64,000 nucleotides of DNA from SG8-41 sp036555615 (GTDB lineage: Bacteria; Pseudomonadota; Gammaproteobacteria; Burkholderiales; SG8-41). The notes beneath the pieces were generated by a model. It worked only from the letters and a program-made list of their open reading frames with translations, was not told the origin of the DNA and made no database searches. The stretch is from positions 24,859-88,858 of the forward strand of contig DATBKZ010000043.1 of the NCBI GenBank assembly GCA_036555615.1, given 5' to 3'. The position numbers and the translations under genes were made by a program. Shown here one piece after another: positions 55,778 to 63,895 of this stretch (position 1 is the first letter of the stretch; each line of letters opens with the position of its first letter).

Positions 55778-55939
55778 ATGAGCGAGGAGAAGAAACCCAT
55801 CACCAAGGTTCCTGACGGCCACACGCCTTTTTATACGACGCGTCAGCTGGCGCCGACGGAAAAGGGGTTTGTTGGCTACGAAACCATCTGGAAACCGTTC
55901 CAGAAGGAAGCCGAGTACAAGACGCCGAAGCGGCCGTAG
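55778..55939 (+). CDS. Small apr-cluster protein, 53 residues
   Basis: A short soluble protein beginning MSEEKKPITKVPDGHTPFYTT, rich in Lys, Pro and aromatic residues, with no membrane segment. AAAGGAG lies 8 bases before the ATG. It follows the SlyD-like gene by 46 bases on the same strand. No family is recognised; the good ribosome site and operon position support a real gene. Confidence 0.65.
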   Translation: MSEEKKPITKVPDGHTPFYTTRQLAPTEKGFVGYETIWKPFQKEAEYKTPKRP

Positions 55940-56009
55940 GCGTCATGCGGTGGCATAGACGGGTGCCGAATCGCGCGGCTAAGGATGCGAACCCATAAAG
56001 GGTATTGCC

Positions 56010-56100
56010 TCCGACTGCTTCACGCTGTCGCGTTACGACCGGCATACCGGCAGGCAAGTTCGCGATGGAGAAGGCGCCGGTCTACCACATCATCGGCTGA
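56010..56100 (+). pseudogene. Decayed 3' end of a second aprA
   Basis: In one frame the DNA reads SDCFTLSRYDRHTGR; after a single-base shift it continues KFAMEKAPVYHIIG and a TGA at 56098-56100. This parallels the AprA C-terminus WHVLTVSRRDPRTGEYTMEKAPCYHLVG about 2 kb upstream. Residue differences throughout show it is not a recent duplication of that copy. The rest of the gene is missing. Confidence 0.6.
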
Positions 56101-56188
56101 CCTCGCGCAGCAGGCGTTCGCAAGAAAGTCGCCTTCGCAGGCGGCTTCTTGCATGGGACGTTTCGGTTCGTGCGGACGGGATGTGCCG

Positions 56189-57406
56189 TCAGCGCGCGGA
56201 ATGGCCGGACAGCTTGACCTCGACGCGTTCTTCCTGCTTGAGTCCGCCGTAGTACTCGCGCAGGATCTCCAGCACCTCCGGCCGCGAGAACTCCGCCGGC
56301 ACGGGATCGCCCTCGGATAGCCATTTCCTGAGCTTGGTACCGGACACCAGCAGCCGGTCCTCGGGCGCGTGCGGGCAAGTGCGATCGGACGCCATGCCCC
56401 CGCAGCGGTAGCACCAGAACGTCCAGTCGATCTTGAGCGGGAGGGTCTCCAGCGCGCCGCGCGGAATCTCGTCGAAGATGTGGTGCGCGTCGAAGGGGCC
56501 GTAATAGCTGCCGACCCCTGCATGGTCGCGCCCGATGATCTGGTGGGAGCAGCCGTAGTTTTGACGGAACAGGGCGTGCAGCAGGGCCTCGCGCGGCCCC
56601 GCGTAGCGCATGTCGAGCGGATAGCCAGACTGAACCACCGTCTTCTTCACGAAGTACTTCTCGATCAGGACGGCGATGGCGCGTGTGCGCACTTCTGCCG
56701 GGATGTCGCCGGGCTTGAGGTTGCCGAGAAGGGAGTGGACCAGCAGCCCGTCGCAGGTTTCGATCGCGATCTTCGCCAGATACTCGTGCGAGCGGTGCAT
56801 CGGGTTGCGGGTCTGGAAGGCCGCGACGGTGGACCAGCCATTGGCCTCGAATGCGGCGCGCGTCTCGCGCGGTGTCATGAACAAAGCGCCGTAGCGCTCG
56901 GGAAAGCCGCCTCGAGAGAGCACCTTCACCGGTCCGGCAAGGTTGACTTCTCCCTGCTCCATCACCATCCGCACGCCGGGATGCTCGAGGTCAGCCGTCT
57001 TGAACACCGTGGCGCATTCATGCGCCTTGTTGACCGAGTATTTCTCGGTCACCGTCATGGTGGCGAGGATCTCGCCGCTCTCGCCGTCCGTGAGCGCGAT
57101 GTCGTTGCCGGTCTTGAAAGCGGAAGCGGTGTCGCGGGTCGTCGAAAGCGTGATCGGGATGGGCCAGAACAAGCCGTTTGCCGTCCGCATGCCGTCGCAC
57201 ACGCCCTGCCAGTCGGCGTGCGTCATAAAGCCGGCAAGCGGCGTGAAGCCGCCGATGCCGAGCATGATGAGGTCGCCTTTTTCGCGCGAGCTCACGGCGA
57301 GTTTCGGCAGCGAGCGCGCCCGACGCCGTTCCTCGGGGAGCGCAGCGCCCTCGAGCAGGAGCGGCTTGAGCTCTCCGCCGCCGTGGGGATTGACGAGCCG
57401 GGACAT
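56189..57406 (-). CDS. sat: Sulfate adenylyltransferase (dissimilatory, ATP-forming)
   Basis: A 405-residue homomeric ATP sulfurylase. Nucleotide motifs: QTRNPMHRSH at 198-207 and GRDHAGVG at 292-299. A zinc site is formed by C332, C335, C344 and H346 (CYRCGG, then RTCPH), as in sulfur-cycle bacteria. With AprBA it completes APS + PPi to ATP + sulfate. It lacks the APS kinase domain of assimilatory fusions. It is convergent with aprMBA, so the two are transcribed separately. Confidence 0.96.
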   Translation of the reverse strand: MSRLVNPHGGGELKPLLLEGAALPEERRRARSLPKLAVSSREKGDLIMLGIGGFTPLAGFMTHADWQGVCDGMRTANGLFWPIPITLSTTRDTASAFKTGNDIALTDGESGEILATMTVTEKYSVNKAHECATVFKTADLEHPGVRMVMEQGEVNLAGPVKVLSRGGFPERYGALFMTPRETRAAFEANGWSTVAAFQTRNPMHRSHEYLAKIAIETCDGLLVHSLLGNLKPGDIPAEVRTRAIAVLIEKYFVKKTVVQSGYPLDMRYAGPREALLHALFRQNYGCSHQIIGRDHAGVGSYYGPFDAHHIFDEIPRGALETLPLKIDWTFWCYRCGGMASDRTCPHAPEDRLLVSGTKLRKWLSEGDPVPAEFSRPEVLEILREYYGGLKQEERVEVKLSGHSAR

Positions 57407-57584
57407 TGGGACGAGGCCGGGGCGAGCGCGGTATCAGCTTTGAGGCAAGTAGGTTAGCACGCGTCCCCTAGGCGCCTGATGTATTAAATTTATCCCCGAA
57501 TAAACGGCTTCGATTCCGGTCGCTTCGTCACACGTGCGAAGTGTTCTAAGTAGCGGTCTTGGCATGAAAAAAGTGGTGTTGTGC

Positions 57585-57590
57585 TATGAT
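57585..57590 (+). promoter_or_regulatory. Extended -10 promoter element of the efflux operon
   Basis: TGCTATGAT provides a TG dinucleotide one base before TATGAT, an extended -10 element. A TTGGCA lies upstream but the 20-base spacer is too long. It lies about 100 bases before the tolC-like start. Nothing else is seen in the 57407-57584 part of the gap. Confidence 0.45.
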
Positions 57591-57654
57591 TCGCCGACTC
57601 GCGATTTTCCGCTCAGGAGGTGCCGGAAAAAGAACCATTCGGAGGACCCGGCAG

Positions 57655-57699
57655 ATGCAGTTACGTGCGGGCTCTTGGAGGTCGAACTTTGGTTCTTGA
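57655..57699 (+). CDS. Possible 14-residue leader peptide
   Basis: ATG 57655, preceded by GGAGG with about 9-base spacing, encodes MQLRAGSWRSNFGS and stops at 57697-57699. It overlaps the TTG start of the TolC-like gene at 57689 in another frame, so leader translation could control access to that start. This is a weak candidate: very short and without codon-usage support. Confidence 0.3.
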   Translation: MQLRAGSWRSNFGS

Positions 57700-59134
57700 A
57701 TCGGCACGCCTGAGGACCGTCCTGGCATTGCTTCTGGGCATGGCGCTTTCCGCCTCGGCTGCGCCGGAGAGTCCGGGTCGTGATCCCTTCGGCACCGAAC
57801 GTTACGTTCCCGCCGCCCCCGGTGTCCGCTGGCAATCGCCGGAAGCCTTGCCGCAGGTTCCCCCAGCGCGCAGCGCCAGTCTGCCGCTCGAGGATCGCCC
57901 GTTATCCCTGCCCGAGCTGACGGAGTTCGCGCTTCAGAACAATCCGCAAACCCGGCAGGCGTGGTATGCGGTGCGCGCGCAGGCAGCCGGAGTGGGAATC
58001 GAGCAGTCCGACTATCTTCCCCAGATCACGGCCGACATCCTCTGGCAGCGGAGTGAAACCGGAAGCCAGACGGGAAACCAGAATCCATGGCTCACCCGAT
58101 ATGGTCCGGCGTTGACCCTGACCTACCTGCTGTATGACTTTGGGGAGAGGGAAAGCCGCGTAAAAGCCGCCGAGTATCAGGCGCTGGCGGCGGCGCTGTC
58201 ACAGAATCGGGTGCTGCAGGACGTGGTGCTGCTGGTCGAGCAGTCCTATTACCGCTATCTCGGCTTCGATGCACTCGTGAGGTCAAACGAGCTTTTCGTG
58301 AAAAGCGTCATGACCTCGCTTGACGCCACGCAGCGTCGCCGAGAGGGCGGACTGGCGACTGCGGCCGATGTCTACCGGGCGGAAACCCAGGTGGCGCAGG
58401 CCCAATTGAATCTCACTCGCAGCAAGGGCGAGCTGGACAAGGCGCGCGGGTCGCTTGCGTCGGCCGTGGGGCTGCCTGTCAATGTCGCGCTGCGGATTCA
58501 AACGCTGGAGGGCGAGCCGCGCATCCGCGAGATTACGGAGTCACTGACCACTATTCTGGATCGCGCCAAGGCCAATCGGCCGGACTTGATTGCGGCCGAG
58601 GCCCAGGCCCGGTCGGCGCGCGCGCAAGCGGAAGCGGCCTCGCGAAGCGGGTTGCCGACGCTGAGCGTTTCGGCGACGACTGGCCGGTCGTTTTATCGGG
58701 GCGACAAGCCGTTTACCGATACCAACAGTGTTCTGTTGAATCTGAGCATCCCGATCTTCACTGGGTTCAACCACACGTATACGGTGCGGCAGGCCGAGGC
58801 ACGGGCTGCCGCAGCGGAGGCCTCGCGCGATGCGCTCGTCCGGCAAGCCGAGCTCGAGGTCTGGCAGTCCTATTACGACGTGCAGACCGCGGCGGACGGC
58901 GTGACAACGACCGCGGTGCAGCTCAGGGCGGCGCGCCAGACGGCGGAAGCGACGCTGGCGCGCTACCAGAGCGGCTTTGGGTCCCTGCTGGACCTTGTCA
59001 CCGCCCAGGTCGATGAATCGAATGCGCGGGTGCAGCGGATCCAGTCCTTTCTGGATTGGTTCACGGCCATTGCCCGTCTCAATTACGCCATCGGCGCTAC
59101 CGACGCCGGGCCCGATGCGGAGCGAGCAAAGTGA
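57689..59134 (+). CDS. TolC family outer-membrane efflux protein
   Basis: A 481-residue TolC-like channel. TTG 57689 was chosen because GGAGGT ends 6 bases earlier and translation then opens with a clean signal peptide (RLRTVLALLLGMALSASA). The frame is open to a GTG at 57620. Two OEP repeats follow: LSLPELTEFALQNNPQTRQA and RANRPDLIAAEAQARSARAQ, each with long helices. Its stop overlaps the MFP start (GTGA). It forms the outer part of a tripartite efflux pump. Confidence 0.9.
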   Translation: MVLESARLRTVLALLLGMALSASAAPESPGRDPFGTERYVPAAPGVRWQSPEALPQVPPARSASLPLEDRPLSLPELTEFALQNNPQTRQAWYAVRAQAAGVGIEQSDYLPQITADILWQRSETGSQTGNQNPWLTRYGPALTLTYLLYDFGERESRVKAAEYQALAAALSQNRVLQDVVLLVEQSYYRYLGFDALVRSNELFVKSVMTSLDATQRRREGGLATAADVYRAETQVAQAQLNLTRSKGELDKARGSLASAVGLPVNVALRIQTLEGEPRIREITESLTTILDRAKANRPDLIAAEAQARSARAQAEAASRSGLPTLSVSATTGRSFYRGDKPFTDTNSVLLNLSIPIFTGFNHTYTVRQAEARAAAAEASRDALVRQAELEVWQSYYDVQTAADGVTTTAVQLRAARQTAEATLARYQSGFGSLLDLVTAQVDESNARVQRIQSFLDWFTAIARLNYAIGATDAGPDAERAK

Positions 59135-60357
59135 AAAGACTCCTCATGGCTGCAGTTTTTCTGGCCATCGCGGCCGGCGCCTATGGCGGGTGGTGGTGGT
59201 GGCAACAGGGTGGTTCGCTTGCGGCGATCGACCGGCCGGGAAAGGGCAAGGGTAAGGGCGCACCCCTATTCGTCAAGACCGCCCGGGCAGTCGTCAAGCC
59301 CATGCCCGTGCTGATCGAGGCGGTCGGCACGGTCGAGCCGGAGCACAGTGTGCAAGTGCGGGCGCAGGTATCCGGTGTCCTGCAGTCCGTCCTGTTCAAG
59401 GAAGGCGACAAGGTCAAGGCCGGCCAGCTGCTCTTCCAAATCGATCCGAGGACGTTCGAGGCGGCATACCGACAGTCGCAGGCCCAGCTCGCCCGCGACG
59501 AGGCACAGCTCGAAAATGCAAAGGCACAGCGGGACCGCCTCGAGCCGCTGCTCAAGCGCGAATTCATCACCCAGCAGGAATTCGACGTCGCAGTGACGTC
59601 TACCAAGTCGCTGGAGGCGACGGTGGCCGCGGACCGTGCGTTGGTCGAGCAGGCGCGCATCCAGCTCGAGTTCACTCGGATCCAGGCGCCGATTTCAGGT
59701 CGAACTGGGGCGCTCGCGGTCAAGTCCGGCAACCTGGTGGCAGCCGGAGCCGGCGGGGGTGGGGCGCCACTGGTCACGATCAACAGCACCGATCCGATCC
59801 TCGTTTCGTTCAGCGTCCCGGAACGGCAGCTGGAGGACATCCGCCGTTACCAGGACGAGAAGGAAATGCGGATCGAGGTCCTGCCGGACCGCAGCGGGCC
59901 GCCGGTCGCTCAGGGCAGGCTCGACTTCATCGACAACACGGTCACGCCGCAGACCGGTACGGTGTTGCTCAAGACGCGCGTCAGGAATGCCAGCGAGGTG
60001 TTGTGGCCGGGGCAGTTCGTGAACGTCCGCGTCGTGCTGAAGATCGAGCCCGAAGCCGTCGTCGTCCCGGATGTAGCGGTTCAGCCCGGCCAGGAGGGCA
60101 GCTTCGTGTACCTGATTGACGCGGAGAGCAGGGTTCAAGTCCAGCCGGTTAGCGTGTCGCGTCAGATCGGCGGGGATATTGTTATTGCGCGGGGTGTCAA
60201 AGCGGGTGACTTGGTCATCACCGAGATTCCGCAGGCCCTCCAGCCAGGGGCAACGGTTCGTATCGCCGGCAGCGAGCCGTCGCAGCAAGGCAAGGGAAAG
60301 AAGGGCAAGGGCGGCAAGAAAGGCGGGAAGCAGTCAGAGGCCAAGGCAGAGGGTTGA
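59131..60357 (+). CDS. RND efflux periplasmic adaptor (membrane fusion protein)
   Basis: A 408-residue HlyD/AcrA-type adaptor. An N-terminal signal anchor (MAAVFLAIAAGAYGG) precedes lipoyl halves (VEPEHSVQVRAQVSGVLQSV and FTRIQAPISGRTG) with an alpha-hairpin between (about 110-180), then beta-barrel and membrane-proximal domains. Odd features are two Lys/Gly-rich stretches: GKGKGKGAP near 40 and GKGKKGKGGKKGGK in the last 20 residues. The start is GTG. It is coupled to the channel and permease genes. Confidence 0.92.
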   Translation: MKRLLMAAVFLAIAAGAYGGWWWWQQGGSLAAIDRPGKGKGKGAPLFVKTARAVVKPMPVLIEAVGTVEPEHSVQVRAQVSGVLQSVLFKEGDKVKAGQLLFQIDPRTFEAAYRQSQAQLARDEAQLENAKAQRDRLEPLLKREFITQQEFDVAVTSTKSLEATVAADRALVEQARIQLEFTRIQAPISGRTGALAVKSGNLVAAGAGGGGAPLVTINSTDPILVSFSVPERQLEDIRRYQDEKEMRIEVLPDRSGPPVAQGRLDFIDNTVTPQTGTVLLKTRVRNASEVLWPGQFVNVRVVLKIEPEAVVVPDVAVQPGQEGSFVYLIDAESRVQVQPVSVSRQIGGDIVIARGVKAGDLVITEIPQALQPGATVRIAGSEPSQQGKGKKGKGGKKGGKQSEAKAEG

Positions 60358-60362
60358 GCGCC

Positions 60363-63300
60363 ATGAACCTGTCCAGGATCTTCATCGAGCGGCCGGTCGC
60401 GACGAGCATACTCGTCGCGGCCATCATCATTTTCGGGACGATCGCGTTCCGCGCGCTCCCGGTGAACGAGCTGCCCAACGTCGACTTCCCGACGGTTCGG
60501 GTCGATGCGCAACTTCGGGGCGCGAGCCCGGAAATCATGGCGTCGACCGTCGCCACGCCGCTCGAGCGCCAGCTGAGCCAGATTGCGGGCGTGGACAGCA
60601 TGGACTCGTTCAGCATCGCCGGGCGGACCCGGATCACGCTTCAGTTCAGCCTCGAGCGCGACATCGATTCGGCGGCGCAGGACGTGCAGACGGCGATCTC
60701 GCAGGCGATGCGCCGCCTGCCGGAAGGCATCGAGCCGCCGAGCCTGCGCAAGGTCAACCCCAGCGATTTTGCGATCATCATCCTCGCATTGAGCGCGAAG
60801 ACCCTGCCGCTGCCCGAGCTCAACGACTTTGCGGAGACGAACATCGCGCAGCGCCTGTCCACGATCAACGGTGTTGCGCAGGTCACGGTATTCGGACAGC
60901 AGAAATACGCGGTCAGGGTGTTCGTCAATCCGGAAGCACTGGCGAAGCGCAGTCTGGGCCTCGATCGGGTGGTCAGCGCGATTCAGAACGCGAACAGCAA
61001 TCTTCCGGCGGGCGTGCTCGAGGGCAGCGCGCGCAGCTTCACGGTCAAGTCGTCGGGCAAGATCCAGCGCGCGGCCGGATTCAAGGATCTGATCGTCGCC
61101 TACCAGGACGGGATGCCGGTACGGCTGTCGGACATCGGTCACGCGGTCGACGGGATCGAGAACGCCAAGGTCAAGAACTGGCTGAACGGCGATCGCAACA
61201 TCGCGCTCGCGGTTTACCGGCAGCCGGGTGCCAATACCGTGGAGGTGGTCAAGCGCGTTCGGGCTACGTTCGACGAGATCGAGCGCGAGGCGCCGCCGGG
61301 AGTGAGAATCAGCGTCATCAACGACCGCTCCGAGTTCATCGAGAATTCGATCCAGGAGGTGGAGTTTCACCTTCTGTTGTCGGTCGCACTGGTGGTGCTT
61401 GTCATCCTCATGTTCCTGCGCAGCGCGCGGGCCACCCTGATCACGGCACTGATTCTCCCGACTTCAATCATCGGCACTTTCGGGGCGATGTATTTGCTGG
61501 GATTCAGCCTCAACAACCTTTCGTTGATGGCGATCATCCTGGCCGTCGGATTCGTTGTGGACGACGCGATTGTCGTTCTCGAGAACATCACCCGCCACGT
61601 GGAGATGGGCAAGGACCGCGTGCGCGCGGCCTTCGACGGCTCGAAGGAGATTGCGTTTACGGTGCTGTCCATGACGGTTTCGCTCTCCGCGGTCTTCATT
61701 CCGATCCTGTTCATGGAGGGCGTCCTGGGGCGGCTGTTTCGCGAGTTCGCAGTCACCATCGGCGTTGCGGTGCTGACATCCGGGGCGGTGGCGCTGTCGC
61801 TGACGCCCATGATGTGCAGCTTGATGCTGAAGCCCACGCATGAGCATGGCGCGTTATACAGGTTCTTCGAGCGTCTCTTCGATGGCGCCCGCGATTTCTA
61901 TGGCACGAGCCTGCGCTGGACGATGCGGCATCGCGGACTCATGCTGGCTGGATCGGGCATCGTCCTGGTGCTTATCTTTGTGACGTACAAGCTTGTTCCG
62001 CACGGATTCATCCCAAGACAGGACACCGGCGTCATCTTCGGCAATACCCAGGCGCCGGAGGGCGTGACGTTCGAGCAGCTCGAGCGCCGCCAGCGCACGG
62101 TCGAGGCGATCATACGCAAGCATCCCGAGGTCGAGTCGGTGATGTCCACGGCAGGGCAGGGGTTTGGCGGGCAGACCGGCGACAACATCGGCCGCGTCAT
62201 CGTGCGCCTCAAGCCGCGGAGCGAGCGCAGGCTGTCGGCCGACGAGATCATCCGGGAGCTGCGCCGCTCGTTTGCTGGCGGCGAGCAGGGGCTGCGCGTA
62301 TTCATGACCAATCCGCCGTCCATACGCCTGGGCGGACTCATCGGCAACGCGGATTACCAGGTCGTCGTGCAGGCCACCGACCCGAAGGTGCTCTATCCCG
62401 CGGCGCAGGAATTCGAGGCCCGGCTGCGGGACGCGGGATTTCTGCGGGACGTGAGCACCAACCTCGAGCTCCGTAGTCCGGAGATACAGATCAACATATT
62501 GCGTGACCGCGCGGCTGTCCTGGGCGTGTCGCCGCAGCAAATCGAGAGCACGCTTTACAACGCGTATGGCGGCCGGCAGATCAGCACGCTCTATGGCGCC
62601 GCCGATCAATACCTCGTACTGCTGGAACTCGATCCGAGGTTTCAGCGCGATATCAACGCGCTGCGTTCGCTCTATGTCCAGTCAAGCACTGGGCGCATGA
62701 TTCCCGTCCACACGGTGGCCGACGTCAAGATGGGGGTCGGGCCTGTGTCGGTCAGCCACTACGGCCAGCTGACTTCGGTCGTGTTGTCCTTCAACCTTGC
62801 TCCGGGTGCGTCCTTAGGCGATACCGTCGCCCGGATTCAGCACTTGGCTGCGGAGACCCTGCCGAGCGGCGTGACCATCAAGCTGGCCGGTAATGCCCAG
62901 GCGTTCCAGGACGCATTCCGGGCACTGCCAATTCTGCTGCTGATCACGATCCTGGTGATCTATATGGTGCTTGCGATCCTCTACGAGAACTACGCGCACC
63001 CGGTGACGATCCTGACCGCCTTGCCCTTTGCGGGCTTTGGCGCGCTGCTCATGCTGCTCTTGACAGGCATGGAGCTCAATATTTTCAGCTTTGTCGGAAT
63101 CATTCTGCTGGTCGGATTGGTCAAGAAGAACGGGATCATGATGGTGGACTTTGCATTGCAGCTGCAGCGCGAGAAAGGGCTGTCGCCCCAGGACGCGATC
63201 GTGGAGGCATCGTTGATCCGCTTCCGGCCGATCATGATGACCACCATGGCTGCCATCTGTGCCTCCCTGCCGTTGGCGTTGGGGACCGGAACAGGGTCCG

Positions 63301-63458
63301 AGATACGCCAGCCCCTCGGCATTGCCGTGGTGGGCGGGCTCGTGTTCTCCCAGTTGCTGACCTTGTACGTGACGCCGACGTTCTTCGTCAGCATGGAACG
63401 ACTGGTCGGGCTGTTCCGAGGCGGCGAGCGCCCTGCGGTCGAGGCTCTGGGACGGTGA
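60363..63458 (+). CDS. RND family efflux permease
   Basis: A 1031-residue proton-driven inner-membrane pump with 12 helices and two large periplasmic loops. The proton-relay pair D400/D401 lies in AVGFVVDDAIVVLENI. MNLSRIFIERPVATSILVA and the C-terminal GLVKKNGIMMVDFA block are family marks. Sequence is closest in flavour to the MdtB/MdtC or AcrB-like drug/organic class, not the CusA heavy-metal class. ATG 60363 is used; a TTG at 60354 overlaps the adaptor stop. Substrates are unknown. Confidence 0.94.
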   Translation: MNLSRIFIERPVATSILVAAIIIFGTIAFRALPVNELPNVDFPTVRVDAQLRGASPEIMASTVATPLERQLSQIAGVDSMDSFSIAGRTRITLQFSLERDIDSAAQDVQTAISQAMRRLPEGIEPPSLRKVNPSDFAIIILALSAKTLPLPELNDFAETNIAQRLSTINGVAQVTVFGQQKYAVRVFVNPEALAKRSLGLDRVVSAIQNANSNLPAGVLEGSARSFTVKSSGKIQRAAGFKDLIVAYQDGMPVRLSDIGHAVDGIENAKVKNWLNGDRNIALAVYRQPGANTVEVVKRVRATFDEIEREAPPGVRISVINDRSEFIENSIQEVEFHLLLSVALVVLVILMFLRSARATLITALILPTSIIGTFGAMYLLGFSLNNLSLMAIILAVGFVVDDAIVVLENITRHVEMGKDRVRAAFDGSKEIAFTVLSMTVSLSAVFIPILFMEGVLGRLFREFAVTIGVAVLTSGAVALSLTPMMCSLMLKPTHEHGALYRFFERLFDGARDFYGTSLRWTMRHRGLMLAGSGIVLVLIFVTYKLVPHGFIPRQDTGVIFGNTQAPEGVTFEQLERRQRTVEAIIRKHPEVESVMSTAGQGFGGQTGDNIGRVIVRLKPRSERRLSADEIIRELRRSFAGGEQGLRVFMTNPPSIRLGGLIGNADYQVVVQATDPKVLYPAAQEFEARLRDAGFLRDVSTNLELRSPEIQINILRDRAAVLGVSPQQIESTLYNAYGGRQISTLYGAADQYLVLLELDPRFQRDINALRSLYVQSSTGRMIPVHTVADVKMGVGPVSVSHYGQLTSVVLSFNLAPGASLGDTVARIQHLAAETLPSGVTIKLAGNAQAFQDAFRALPILLLITILVIYMVLAILYENYAHPVTILTALPFAGFGALLMLLLTGMELNIFSFVGIILLVGLVKKNGIMMVDFALQLQREKGLSPQDAIVEASLIRFRPIMMTTMAAICASLPLALGTGTGSEIRQPLGIAVVGGLVFSQLLTLYVTPTFFVSMERLVGLFRGGERPAVEALGR

Positions 63459-63556
63459 AACGGGGAGAAAGCCGCCCCTTGGCGGGCCGTGCGGGCGCCG
63501 GCCGTTCTGGCACAGCGCTCAATGCTCAGGCTGCTGAAAAACCGAACGAAATTGTT

Positions 63557-63586
63557 TTGACTCGGCTCCGCGCCACCGGTTATAAT
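63557..63586 (+). promoter_or_regulatory. Strong sigma-70 promoter of tRNA-fMet (and probably rrn)
   Basis: TTGACT (63557-63562) and a perfect TATAAT (63581-63586) are separated by 18 bases. Transcription should start near 63593, about 5 bases before the tRNA. No second promoter is obvious between the tRNA and the 16S gene, so this may drive the rRNA operon as well. Confidence 0.8.
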
Positions 63587-63597
63587 TCACGACCTAG

Positions 63598-63674
63598 CGC
63601 GGGGTGGAGCAGTCTGGCAGCTCGTCGGGCTCATAACCCGAAGGTCAGAGGTTCAAATCCTCTCCCCGCTACCA
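63598..63674 (+). tRNA. Initiator tRNA-fMet (anticodon CAT)
   Basis: A 77-nt tRNA. The anticodon loop CTCATAA is closed by three G-C pairs (GGG/CCC), the initiator hallmark. Acceptor arms CGCGGGG/CCCCGCT leave position 1-72 unpaired (C1-U72); most bacterial initiators have C1-A72. T arm AGAGGTTCAAATCCTCT; CCA encoded. It lies 221 bases before the 16S gene. Confidence 0.96.
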
Positions 63675-63752
63675 GATTCCGGATCCCGGCGGATAGTTTC
63701 CCCGGTGTCCCCTAAGTCAGGCCGCGGAAGTTTTGCGGTACCCCTTAGAAAC

Positions 63753-63763
63753 GCTCTTTAACA
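63753..63763 (+). promoter_or_regulatory. rrn leader boxA antitermination site
   Basis: GCTCTTTAACA matches the rRNA boxA consensus bound by NusB/NusE. It lies 133 bases upstream of the 16S gene, within the 63675-63895 leader, which also contains inverted sequences (TGCTCGC and GCGAGTT at about 63842-63878). No other gene is seen in the leader. Confidence 0.85.
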
Positions 63764-63895
63764 ATCTACAGCCGATAAGTGTGGGCACTTGGTGCTTGGG
63801 GCCCGCGGCGCGTATGCGTACGCGGAATCTCGATGCATCAATGCTCGCACGGCGTAACAAACATACGTCAAGCGAGTTAATACTTTGCAGTGATT

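Noticed and set aside
60116..61843. 575-codon frame across the adaptor and RND permease
   Set aside because: It lies in another frame over two well-supported genes and is Arg/Gly-rich.
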